Made by a program: the position numbers and the translations under genes
From: Aureivirga marina
GTDB lineage: Bacteria; Bacteroidota; Bacteroidia; Flavobacteriales; Flavobacteriaceae
Assembly: GCF_015767265.1 (NCBI RefSeq)
Contig: NZ_JADPIB010000001.1
Coordinates: 682,001-746,000 of the forward strand
Direction of reading: 5' to 3'
DNA length: 64,000 nt
Shown here: positions 27,037 to 34,655 of the stretch, piece by piece
Layout: each line of letters starts with the position of its first letter
Position numbering within the stretch: the first letter of the stretch is position 1
The notes under the pieces: model-generated
What the model was told of the DNA's origin: nothing
The model's database searches: none
The model's input: only the letters and a program-made list of their open reading frames with translations

Positions 27037-27585
27037 TTATCTATTTCTTTTTTCTACATAAATTTCATTAATCGTTTTTCCGTTTTCGGCTTTTTCAATT
27101 AATTCTAAAACATCTCCTTCTTGCACATTTCCTGGTTGAATAATTTTAAAATAAACACCAGATTTATCTTCTAAAAAGAATTGTTTAACAACTTTTGCAT
27201 CGTTAAATCGGATTCCAAGTTTAAAACATGGTTCTCTAGGAATTGTTGCTTCCACAATTGCTTCTCCTATTTTATATATATCTCCACTTTTGATTTCATG
27301 TTCATCTAAATGTTCAACAGTGATATTTTCACCAAACATTCCATTTGACCATTCCAGATTTGGATAATGTTTTTGCCAAAACTCATAATGATTATGACCA
27401 TACATATAGACAGCTTTTCTTTCACCTCCATGATATCTTCTATCGACTACAGCATCATTATCAACAGTTTCTGTATTTAAAAAAATTGATTTTTCTACTG
27501 GAAACTTGAAAATTCCTGTTTCAACTTCTTTGCCTTTCCAAGTTACTTTTTTACGTTCTCCTAGGTTTACACTTAAAACTTTCAT
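27037..27585 (-). CDS. MOSC domain protein (YiiM-like)
   Basis: A 182-residue cytoplasmic protein with the MOSC fold. Visible pieces are a VENxxVxDRRYHGG-like block (DAVVDRRYHGGERKAVYMYG), FGENITVE and EATIPREPCFKLGIRF, whose Cys is the conserved molybdenum- or sulfur-carrying residue. The family includes molybdenum cofactor sulfurase C-terminal domains and YiiM-type N-hydroxylated-compound reductases. It is the only Moco-related gene near the formate dehydrogenase, but about 3 kb away and in a separate transcript, so a link is unproven. Confidence 0.85.
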   Translation of the reverse strand: MKVLSVNLGERKKVTWKGKEVETGIFKFPVEKSIFLNTETVDNDAVVDRRYHGGERKAVYMYGHNHYEFWQKHYPNLEWSNGMFGENITVEHLDEHEIKSGDIYKIGEAIVEATIPREPCFKLGIRFNDAKVVKQFFLEDKSGVYFKIIQPGNVQEGDVLELIEKAENGKTINEIYVEKRNR

Positions 27586-27804
27586 TCGATTTTATTTTTT
27601 TCGAATGTATAAATTAAAAAACATAGACGAAAATAAATTGTGTGACTTTAATCATAAATTAAGACGAAAGAATACCTGAAATTAGTAACTTCAAAATAAT
27701 GCGGTCTTTACAATTTTAAGTGTAAAAAATTAAAAATATGTTAAATCATATTAACCGTGTAATGAATTCAAAGTATTAACGTCCAAGTAATAAACAAGAT
27801 TGAA

Positions 27805-28413
27805 ATGAAGCAATTATTACAGCAAAGTATAGACAGGGCAGTCTCTTATGAGACTTACAAAGATTTAATCAAAAATCTTTTAGAACACAACAAAACAACG
27901 GGTCCAAATCATACAGAAGATTTGGTGAACTATACAATTCTAAATGACCGAAGAATGGATCGTTTAGATAAGAAGATTAGCATTTCAGAAGATACAAAAC
28001 AAGTAATAAAGAACATAAATAAAGGTCAAGTTTGGTTAGTTATTTCAGAAGCTTGGTGTGGTGATGCGGCGCAAAATTTACCTATATTACACAAAATCAG
28101 CCAAGCTTCTGATTTGATTGATTTCAAAGTAATATTGAGAGATGAAAATCCAGAACTTATGGATGCATTTCTAACCAACGGAGCAAGAGCAATTCCTAAA
28201 ATGGTTTTAATTGAGAAAGAAACATTAGAGGTTATTGGAACTTGGGGACCTAGACCATCGGAGGCAACTCAAATGGTAAAAGATTATAAAGAAAAACATG
28301 GTGCATTAGACGCTGAGTTTAAAAAAGATTTACAAGTTTGGTACAATAAAAATAAAGGACAAAACTTACAGGACGACATCGTAAAATTGATGAAACCTGT
28401 AGTTGTTGAATAA
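27805..28413 (+). CDS. Thioredoxin-fold protein with single active-site cysteine
   Basis: A 202-residue protein without a signal peptide. Residues 75-165 have a thioredoxin-like fold: VWLVISEAWCGDAAQNLP at the position of the active site and GARAIPKMVLIEKE with the cis-proline. Only the first cysteine (C85) of the CxxC motif is kept; the second is alanine (CGDA). A dithiol reductase mechanism is therefore not possible with this motif. This belongs to the thioredoxin-9-like family common in Bacteroidota. A regulatory or monothiol role is inferred. It is followed by a terminator. Confidence 0.8.
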   Translation: MKQLLQQSIDRAVSYETYKDLIKNLLEHNKTTGPNHTEDLVNYTILNDRRMDRLDKKISISEDTKQVIKNINKGQVWLVISEAWCGDAAQNLPILHKISQASDLIDFKVILRDENPELMDAFLTNGARAIPKMVLIEKETLEVIGTWGPRPSEATQMVKDYKEKHGALDAEFKKDLQVWYNKNKGQNLQDDIVKLMKPVVVE

Positions 28414-28508
28414 CATTGATGGAAATGACTTTAAAAAAGTTAAGATTTAAGTTTTTTTATAAAGTTTAAGTTACTTCAATAATATTTTAATTTGGTTAAT
28501 TTAGTTTC

Positions 28509-28544
28509 AAATACCTTCGAGATTTCTCAGCTCGGAGGTATTTT
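28509..28544 (+). terminator. Terminator after the thioredoxin-fold gene
   Basis: Thirteen-base stem AAATACCTTCGAG / CTCGGAGGTATTT (one G-U pair) with a nine-base loop, followed by T residues, about 95 bases after the stop codon. Confidence 0.8.
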
Positions 28545-28600
28545 CGTATTGTCTTATTGTTAATACTTTTAAATTCATCAAAACTTTTACAAACAAATTT

Positions 28601-28608
28601 TATCTTTG
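28601..28608 (+). promoter_or_regulatory. Probable -7 promoter element
   Basis: TATCTTTG matches TAnnTTTG exactly and lies about 20 bases before the ATG at 28628. No clear -33 element is visible. Confidence 0.45.
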
Positions 28609-28627
28609 CAGCAAACTCAAATAATTT

Positions 28628-29098
28628 ATGATTGTAGATTTTAAAGATTTAGAAGAAACAGCCAAAGTTTATATTTATCCATCGAAAACAAAACTATATC
28701 CTGAACAAATTGAAAAACTAAAACAACGTGTTCAAGAATTTCTAGCTGATTTCTCTACAAATGAATGTTCTTTTGATGTAAAATACAATCGAATTCTACT
28801 TATTGCAATTGATGATGAGACACCTCTAACAGTTACAGATTTAGATACACTTTCTACGTTTATTCTAGAATTAGAAAAAGAGTTTGAAACTTCACTCTTA
28901 GACAAAATGAATATTTGCTTTAAACAGGGAGAATATTTACAAATTAAAGAAATTAAAGAGTTTAAAGAATTAATTAAAAAGAAAAGTGTGTCTAAGAAAA
29001 CTATTCTTTTAGACAATTTTGTAAACTCAAAATATGAATTAGATAACTTCTGGGAAGTTCCAGCAGAAGAAAGTTGGATTTCGCATTTTTTCAAATAA
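28628..29098 (+). CDS. Conserved Bacteroidota protein often named 'ABC transporter ATPase'
   Basis: A 156-residue soluble protein recognisable by its N-terminus (VDFKDLEETAKVYIYPS), the central LLDKMNICFKQGEY and the C-terminus EFWEVPAEESW-like (NFWEVPAEESWISHFF). The family is widespread in Bacteroidota, where it is commonly labelled ABC transporter ATPase. The sequence has no Walker A, Walker B or LSGGQ motif and is far too short for an ABC ATPase, so that name is wrong. The function is unknown. It has a good -7 element just upstream and appears monocistronic. Confidence 0.8.
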   Translation: MIVDFKDLEETAKVYIYPSKTKLYPEQIEKLKQRVQEFLADFSTNECSFDVKYNRILLIAIDDETPLTVTDLDTLSTFILELEKEFETSLLDKMNICFKQGEYLQIKEIKEFKELIKKKSVSKKTILLDNFVNSKYELDNFWEVPAEESWISHFFK

Positions 29099-29243
29099 AA
29101 ATTTACCTTTTTTCAATATTTCATTACATATTTTAACTTCAAGATAACTTTAAAACTTTAACTATTAACTGTTTAGTAAATATTACAAAACGGCTAATTA
29201 ATTGAGTTTTTCTTTCTTTACTTACATCAAAACACGATATTTT

Positions 29244-30122
29244 ATGAGTAAGAGTAAGAAGTTGAAGGAAGGACAAAATCGACGTAAAAGAAAGGTTGAT
29301 CTCGTAATAATCTCCGATGTACATCTTGGCACTTATGGTTGCCACGCCAAAGAACTTCTTCTCTACTTAAAAAGTATCAAACCCAAAAAAGTAATACTCA
29401 ACGGTGATATCATCGATGTTTGGCAGTTTAAAAAAAGATATTGGCCAAAATCACATATGAAAATCATAAAACATCTTATTGGCTGGATGTCACAAGGTGT
29501 AGAAATGTACTATATCACAGGAAATCATGATGAAATTTTCCGAAAATTTGTCAATTTTGAAATTGGTTCTCTTAAAATCGTCAACCAACTTGAATTAGAA
29601 ATTGACGGTAAAAAAGCATGGATTTTTCATGGTGATGTTTTCGATGTTACAATGCAATATTCAAAATGGTTAACAAAACTTGGCGCAATTGGTTATGATT
29701 TATTAATTTTAATAAACAAGCTTGTAAATAATTGTAGCCAGTTTTTTGGAAAAGGAAAAATTTCACTTTCAAAAAAAATTAAAGACAAAGTCAAAAGCGC
29801 AGTAAAATTTATTAATGATTTTGAAAATACTGCCACTGAAATTGGAGTTGAAAAAGGATATGATTATGTGATTTGCGGACACATTCATCAGCCAGAAATG
29901 AAAGAATTTAAACATGGAAATAAGCGAATTCAATATTTAAATTCTGGTGATTGGATCGAAAATCTTACAGCTTTAGAATACCATAAAGGAAGTTGGAATA
30001 TTTTTCAATTTAAAGAAGAATATTACTTTTCTGAACACGAAGAAGCAAATGATATTACGGATAAAACGTCCAAAGAAATTTTTGGGGAATTGTTAAACGA
30101 TTTTAATATTGGAAAAAGATGA
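29244..30122 (+). CDS. LpxH-like metallophosphoesterase
   Basis: A 292-residue calcineurin-like phosphoesterase with the full dinuclear metal signature: ISDVHLG, LNGDIIDVW, ITGNHDE, IFHGDVFD and ICGHIHQPE. This resembles UDP-2,3-diacylglucosamine hydrolase (LpxH) and the wider group of Bacteroidota homologues carrying that label. The ATG at 29244 starts a Lys-rich tail before the first motif; an in-frame start at 29202 is less likely. It overlaps the downstream glycosyltransferase gene by four bases (ATGA), so the two probably act on the same lipid or glycan. Whether it is the true lipid A enzyme cannot be decided from sequence. Confidence 0.85.
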   Translation: MSKSKKLKEGQNRRKRKVDLVIISDVHLGTYGCHAKELLLYLKSIKPKKVILNGDIIDVWQFKKRYWPKSHMKIIKHLIGWMSQGVEMYYITGNHDEIFRKFVNFEIGSLKIVNQLELEIDGKKAWIFHGDVFDVTMQYSKWLTKLGAIGYDLLILINKLVNNCSQFFGKGKISLSKKIKDKVKSAVKFINDFENTATEIGVEKGYDYVICGHIHQPEMKEFKHGNKRIQYLNSGDWIENLTALEYHKGSWNIFQFKEEYYFSEHEEANDITDKTSKEIFGELLNDFNIGKR

Positions 30123-31147
30123 AAATATTGTATGCTATTCAAGGAACTGGAAACGGTCATTTAAGTAGAGCAAAAGAGATTATTCCTGCTTTGGAAAACA
30201 GAGCAGAAGTAGATATTTTAATCAGCGGAATTCAAGCTGATATAGAGCTTCCTTTTGAAGTGAAATATCAATATAAAGGTTTGAGTTTTATCTTTGGTAA
30301 AAAAGGCGGAATTGACTTCTTTGATACATTCAAAAAGAATAAAACATTTCGAGTAATTAAAGAAATCCTGAATTGTCCAGTTAAAAACTACGATTTAGTA
30401 ATTAATGATTTCGAACCGATTTCAGCTTGGGCGTGTAAAATTCGTGGAATTAATTGTATTTCTTTAAGTCATCAATCTGCTCTTTTGTCTAAAAATGTTC
30501 CACTTCCAAATCATAAAGATTGGGTGAGTAATTTAATTTTAAAATATTATGCTCCTGCAATTCAACATTTCGGTTTTCATTTTGAAAACTATGATCAAAA
30601 TATCTTTTTACCAATTATTCGAAAAGGAATTCGCCAATTACAACCGAAATTAAATAATTATTATACTGTTTATCTTCCAGCATATTCAGATAAAAGATTA
30701 ATCAAAGTTTTAAGTCAAATTAAAAATACAAATTGGCAAGTTTTTTCGAAACATTGTTCAGAAGCTTATGAAATTGAAAATATAAAAATTCAACCAATCG
30801 AAGGAAAAACTTTTGAAAATAGTCTTGCAAATTGCAATGGAGTTCTTTGTGGAGCTGGATTTGAAACTCCAGCAGAAACACTTTTCCTAGGAAAAAAACT
30901 AATGGTAATTCCAATGAAAAATCAATATGAACAACATTATAATGCAGCAAGTTTAAAAAAGATTGGTGTTCCTGTTTTGAAAAAATTAAAACAAAAAAAC
31001 ATTCCTAAAATTGAAAAATGGATTGAAAAAGAGCAAAATATAGAAGTTTACTATCCTGATTGCACACAGATGATTATTGATAATATTCTTTCAAAGTATA
31101 TTATAACAAATGAATTGACAAATAGAGTACTTCAAAATAGTATTTAA
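30119..31147 (+). CDS. MurG/UGT-like (GT-B) glycosyltransferase
   Basis: A 342-residue cytoplasmic or membrane-associated protein. The N-terminal motif ILYAIQGTGNGHLSRAKEI is the MurG-like GxGxGH loop. The C-terminal half carries a donor-site pattern (CNGVLCGAGFETPAETLFLGKKLMV...EQHYNA) matching nucleotide-sugar binding in GT28/GT1-type enzymes. It overlaps the LpxH-like phosphoesterase gene by four bases. Donor and acceptor are unknown; a glycolipid is suggested by the partner. Confidence 0.82.
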   Translation: MKILYAIQGTGNGHLSRAKEIIPALENRAEVDILISGIQADIELPFEVKYQYKGLSFIFGKKGGIDFFDTFKKNKTFRVIKEILNCPVKNYDLVINDFEPISAWACKIRGINCISLSHQSALLSKNVPLPNHKDWVSNLILKYYAPAIQHFGFHFENYDQNIFLPIIRKGIRQLQPKLNNYYTVYLPAYSDKRLIKVLSQIKNTNWQVFSKHCSEAYEIENIKIQPIEGKTFENSLANCNGVLCGAGFETPAETLFLGKKLMVIPMKNQYEQHYNAASLKKIGVPVLKKLKQKNIPKIEKWIEKEQNIEVYYPDCTQMIIDNILSKYIITNELTNRVLQNSI

Positions 31148-31152
31148 TTTTG

Positions 31153-31250
31153 TTTGGGGCTTTCCCTAACGGGTCGAGCTTTTCGCTATATCTTTTGCTC
31201 CGTTCCTCCACAAAAGGATGCCGCTGCAATCCCTAAGCCAAAAGAAAGGA
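31153..31250 (+). repeat. GC-richer intergenic repeat element of Flavobacteriia type
   Basis: After the glycosyltransferase stop codon is a stretch with noticeably higher GC than its surroundings, containing GGGGCTTTCCC, ACGGGTCGAGC, GCTCCGTTCCTCCAC and GATGCCGCTGCAATCCC in order. I recognise this as a dispersed intergenic element found in many Flavobacteriia genomes, where it is sometimes mis-annotated as short proteins. CTTTTG and CAAAAG within it can form a small stem. Only one copy lies in the window, so the repeat call rests on recognition. Confidence 0.6.
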
Positions 31251-31271
31251 TTATACAAAATAAGTAAATAA

Positions 31272-31302
31272 AAAAGGCTTTAATTATATATTAAAGCCTT
31301 TT
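31272..31302. terminator. Bidirectional terminator
   Basis: Twelve-base stem AAAAGGCTTTAA / TTAAAGCCTTTT with a seven-base loop and flanking A/T tracts, between the convergent glycosyltransferase and small lipoprotein genes. Confidence 0.85.
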
Positions 31303-31324
31303 ATTTTTTATAAACTACAAGTAA

Positions 31325-31624
31325 TTATTTACAATTTGCTTTTACTTCTAATTTTTCAAATCCAACGATGAAAATTTTAGAAGATACAGTTGAAGTTACG
31401 TTAGTAATTCCATCCGTACACTTACCGTTTAATTCTTGTAAAGCAGATGTTGTTTCTGAGTGAGTGTCCATTGGTGTTAAACCAAAGATGTTTGTTTTCT
31501 TTTTCACAACACTTACTTCTTTTCCAGCATTAGTATAGTTTGTTGGTGTAGAAACTACTCCCATAGTTCCACAACTAGTTAATAAAAAACCTGATACTAA
31601 TGATAATACAATTAATTTTTTCAT
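31325..31624 (-). CDS. Small lipoprotein, unknown
   Basis: A 99-residue protein with a clear lipoprotein signal (MKKLIVLSLVSGFLLTSCG, lipid Cys18). The mature part is about 80 residues, contains KTNIFGLTPMDTH and a C-terminal beta-like segment, and has two more cysteines (near residue 69 in GKCTDG and near the end in ANCK) that could form a disulfide. I believe related small lipoproteins occur in other Flavobacteriia but cannot name a function. It is monocistronic with a terminator downstream. Confidence 0.8.
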   Translation of the reverse strand: MKKLIVLSLVSGFLLTSCGTMGVVSTPTNYTNAGKEVSVVKKKTNIFGLTPMDTHSETTSALQELNGKCTDGITNVTSTVSSKIFIVGFEKLEVKANCK

Positions 31625-31790
31625 AATGTTATTTAAATTTGGCGCAATTTAAATAAATTATTCAAATTAACTATTATATTAACAGTTTTATTTTATTATG
31701 TATATTTTTTTAACTTTAATCTGAAATTAATTACTAATCAAATAACAAAAAGTTTAAGAACATCTTTATACTTATGTGTCATGTAAAATA

Positions 31791-31819
31791 AAAAAGCTCG
31801 CCATTACAGCGAGCTTTTT
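31791..31819 (-). terminator. Terminator of the act-cox operon
   Basis: Eleven-base stem AAAAAGCTCGC / GCGAGCTTTTT with a seven-base loop, 24 bases after the stop codon of the last gene of the operon on the minus strand. Confidence 0.88.
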
Positions 31820-31842
31820 AGATGATATATATTTAGAAAATC

Positions 31843-33591
31843 TTAAGATTCTTCTTCACCTGGCTTTAAAGGTACGTTTTGTGGAACGAAATCCTCATCG
31901 TATCCTGGCTTACTATAATCATAAGCCCAACGAGTAACCTCTGGAATTTCTCCTGGCCAGTTTCCATGAATATGTTCTACTGGAGTAGTCCATTCTAATG
32001 TATTAGATTTCCATGGATTTTGCTCAGCTTTCTTACCTCTATAAATACTAATAAAGAAGTTAGCTAAGAATACAATTTGTACAATTCCTCCGAAGATTGC
32101 AAAACAAGTAATAATTACGTTTACGTCTGCTAAATCATCGAATAAAGGGAAAGCTGTGTTAGTATAATAACGTCTTGGTAAACCAGCTAATCCTAAGAAG
32201 TGCATTGGGAAGAATACTCCGTATGCAGCGATTAAAGTACCCCAGAAGTGAACATAACCTAAAGACTTGTTCATCATTCTTCCGTACATTTTAGGGAACC
32301 AGTGGTAAACTCCAGCGAACATTCCTAAAATTGCAGATACACCCATTACTAAGTGGAAGTGAGCAATTACGAAATAAGTATCGTGAACGTTAATATCTAA
32401 GGCACTATCTCCTAAAACTAATCCAGTTAAACCTCCTGATACGAATGTAGAAACTAATCCGATAGAGAATAACATTGCTGGATTCATTTGTAGGTTACCT
32501 TTCCAAAGAGTTGTAATATAGTTAAATGCTTTTACCGCAGATGGAATTGCAATTAATAATGTTGTGAATGTAAACACAGAACCTAAGAATGGGTTCATCC
32601 CTGATACGAACATGTGGTGTCCCCATACGATTGTTGATAAGAAAGCAATCGCTAAGATAGAACCAATCATCGCTCTATATCCGAAAATTGGTTTACGAGA
32701 ATTTGTTGCAATAATCTCAGATGTAATACCTAATGCAGGTAATAATACGATATATACCTCAGGGTGTCCTAAGAACCAGAATAAGTGCTCGAATAATACA
32801 GGAGATCCTCCTTCATAGTGTAACACTTCTCCTTGAATGAAGATATCTGATAAGTAGAAAGAAGTTCCGAAGCTTCTATCGAAGATTAATAATAATGCAG
32901 CTGATAATAAAACTGGGAATGAAACCACACCGATAATAGCAGTGATAAAGAAAGCCCAAATTGTTAAAGGCAATCTTGTCATTTTCATTCCTTTTGTTCT
33001 TAAGTTTAATACAGTAACTATATAGTTAAGAGATCCGATTAATGAAGATGCAATGAAGATAGCCATAGAAACTAACCAAAGCGTCATTCCCATTCCAGAT
33101 CCTCCCATTGCTTGTGGTAAAGCAGATAATGGTGGATAAATTGTCCATCCAGCAGCTGCTGGTCCAGCTTCTACGAATAATGAAATTACCATGATTATAC
33201 TTGATAAGAAGAATAACCAATATGATAACATATTCATAAATCCTGAAGCCATATCACGAGCTCCAATTTGTAATGGAATTAAAAGGTTACTAAAAGTTCC
33301 ACTTAATCCAGCTGTAAGTACGAAGAATACCATGATTGTACCATGAATGGTAACTAATGCAAGGTACATGTCTGGTGACATTACTCCTCCTTCTTGATGC
33401 TTTCCTAAGAAAGCTTCAATTAATCCAAAAGATTGTTCTGGCCATGCTATTTGTAAACGGAATAACATAGACATGAAAACCCCAATGATTCCCATAAAGA
33501 TTCCAGTAACAAGGAATTGCTTAGAAATCATTTTATGATCATAACTAAATACGTATTTAGTAATAAATGTTTCTTTATGATGATCTGACAT
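31843..33591 (-). CDS. ctaD: Cytochrome c oxidase subunit I of the ACIII cluster
   Basis: A 582-residue haem-copper oxidase subunit I with about twelve helices and A-type motifs: VTIHGTIM, GHPEVYIVLLP (proton-channel Glu and His-Tyr), WGHHMFVSG, AIPSAVKAFNY (K-channel lysine) and IAHFHLVMG. It reduces oxygen with electrons from subunit II, encoded 28 bases upstream. It is the last gene of the actABCDEF-coxBA operon. It is longer than, and only distantly related to, the subunit I at 2834-4486. No subunit III or IV gene follows; these are often encoded elsewhere in Bacteroidota. Confidence 0.96.
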   Translation of the reverse strand: MSDHHKETFITKYVFSYDHKMISKQFLVTGIFMGIIGVFMSMLFRLQIAWPEQSFGLIEAFLGKHQEGGVMSPDMYLALVTIHGTIMVFFVLTAGLSGTFSNLLIPLQIGARDMASGFMNMLSYWLFFLSSIIMVISLFVEAGPAAAGWTIYPPLSALPQAMGGSGMGMTLWLVSMAIFIASSLIGSLNYIVTVLNLRTKGMKMTRLPLTIWAFFITAIIGVVSFPVLLSAALLLIFDRSFGTSFYLSDIFIQGEVLHYEGGSPVLFEHLFWFLGHPEVYIVLLPALGITSEIIATNSRKPIFGYRAMIGSILAIAFLSTIVWGHHMFVSGMNPFLGSVFTFTTLLIAIPSAVKAFNYITTLWKGNLQMNPAMLFSIGLVSTFVSGGLTGLVLGDSALDINVHDTYFVIAHFHLVMGVSAILGMFAGVYHWFPKMYGRMMNKSLGYVHFWGTLIAAYGVFFPMHFLGLAGLPRRYYTNTAFPLFDDLADVNVIITCFAIFGGIVQIVFLANFFISIYRGKKAEQNPWKSNTLEWTTPVEHIHGNWPGEIPEVTRWAYDYSKPGYDEDFVPQNVPLKPGEEES

Positions 33592-33619
33592 ATTCTATAA
33601 TTTTTGTAGTCGTAAATTA

Positions 33620-34627
33620 TTATTTAATTAGCTCAGACATTGTTTTCTGTGTGCTTAACCATTTGTTGAAATCAGCCTCTTCTTCAACAACAATTTTCAT
33701 TTGCATGTTGTAGTGAGATGATCCACAAATTTTATTACATAACAGTAAATAGTCAAACTCATATGGGTCTTCACCATTTTCTTTTCTAATCTTGTTGATT
33801 CCTTCTACTTTAGCAATCGTTTTCGCATCAGCTCTCATTTCTTCAGTTGTTAACTTTGGTGTGAAAGCGAATTGTGTAACCATTCCAGGAACACAGTTCA
33901 TTTGTGCTCTAAAGTGAGGCATATACGCAGAGTGAATTACATCTTGAGAACGGAATTTGAAAATTACTTTTCTTCCTTTAGGTAAGTGTAACTCTCTTAC
34001 TGGGATATCATCAGCAGCATTAGGGTCAGTCATATCAACTCCCATTGTATTAATACCTTTAATATTACGAACATTCGCTCTACCTAAAGTATTATTATTT
34101 CCTGCATAACGAGCTTCCCAACTAAATTGTTTAGCGTATACTTCAACGATTAATGGATCTTCAACATCAGACACATCCATTACATTGTTCCAAGTATATA
34201 ATCCGTACATGATTAACACCGTTAAAACTACAGCTGGTGTTACTGTCCAGATTAACTCTAATTTATGACTATCAGCATAGAATAAAGCTTTTCTATCTTT
34301 AGATCCTCTATACTTATAAGTAAAGAAGAAAATTAAGAATTGAACTACGAACTGTACGAATAGGATTAATCCCATTGTAATCATGTACAAATTATCATAG
34401 TGCTCTCCTTCAACAGATGCAGATTCTGGTAATAAGTATACATTATACTTAATTAAACAGTAAATCATTCCAATGTAAAAGAATACTCCAAATACAGCGA
34501 ATAAAGTACCTTGAATATTATTATCTCTATCAGAAGCTACTACATCTTTTAATTTAAAAATGCTAGTTAATTGCCAAATCCCAGCGGCAATAGCTATTGC
34601 AATTAATATGTAAAATAACGCTACCAT
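33620..34627 (-). CDS. ctaC: Cytochrome c oxidase subunit II of the ACIII cluster (no haem c)
   Basis: A 335-residue protein. It has an extra N-terminal membrane helix, two further helices (about 85-110 and 130-150) and a cupredoxin domain with CuA ligands: the His of QDVIHSAYMPHF and CNKICGSSHYNM (Cys, Cys, His, Met). Unlike the first subunit II in the window it ends after the CuA domain, so it needs an external electron donor, presumably ActE or another act-complex haem. An insertion before the CuA loop (about residues 255-285) is charged and appears family-specific. It lies between actF and subunit I. Confidence 0.94.
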   Translation of the reverse strand: MVALFYILIAIAIAAGIWQLTSIFKLKDVVASDRDNNIQGTLFAVFGVFFYIGMIYCLIKYNVYLLPESASVEGEHYDNLYMITMGLILFVQFVVQFLIFFFTYKYRGSKDRKALFYADSHKLELIWTVTPAVVLTVLIMYGLYTWNNVMDVSDVEDPLIVEVYAKQFSWEARYAGNNNTLGRANVRNIKGINTMGVDMTDPNAADDIPVRELHLPKGRKVIFKFRSQDVIHSAYMPHFRAQMNCVPGMVTQFAFTPKLTTEEMRADAKTIAKVEGINKIRKENGEDPYEFDYLLLCNKICGSSHYNMQMKIVVEEEADFNKWLSTQKTMSELIK

Positions 34628-34655
34628 ATCTTTTTAGTTAGTGGTGTTTTAGTAA

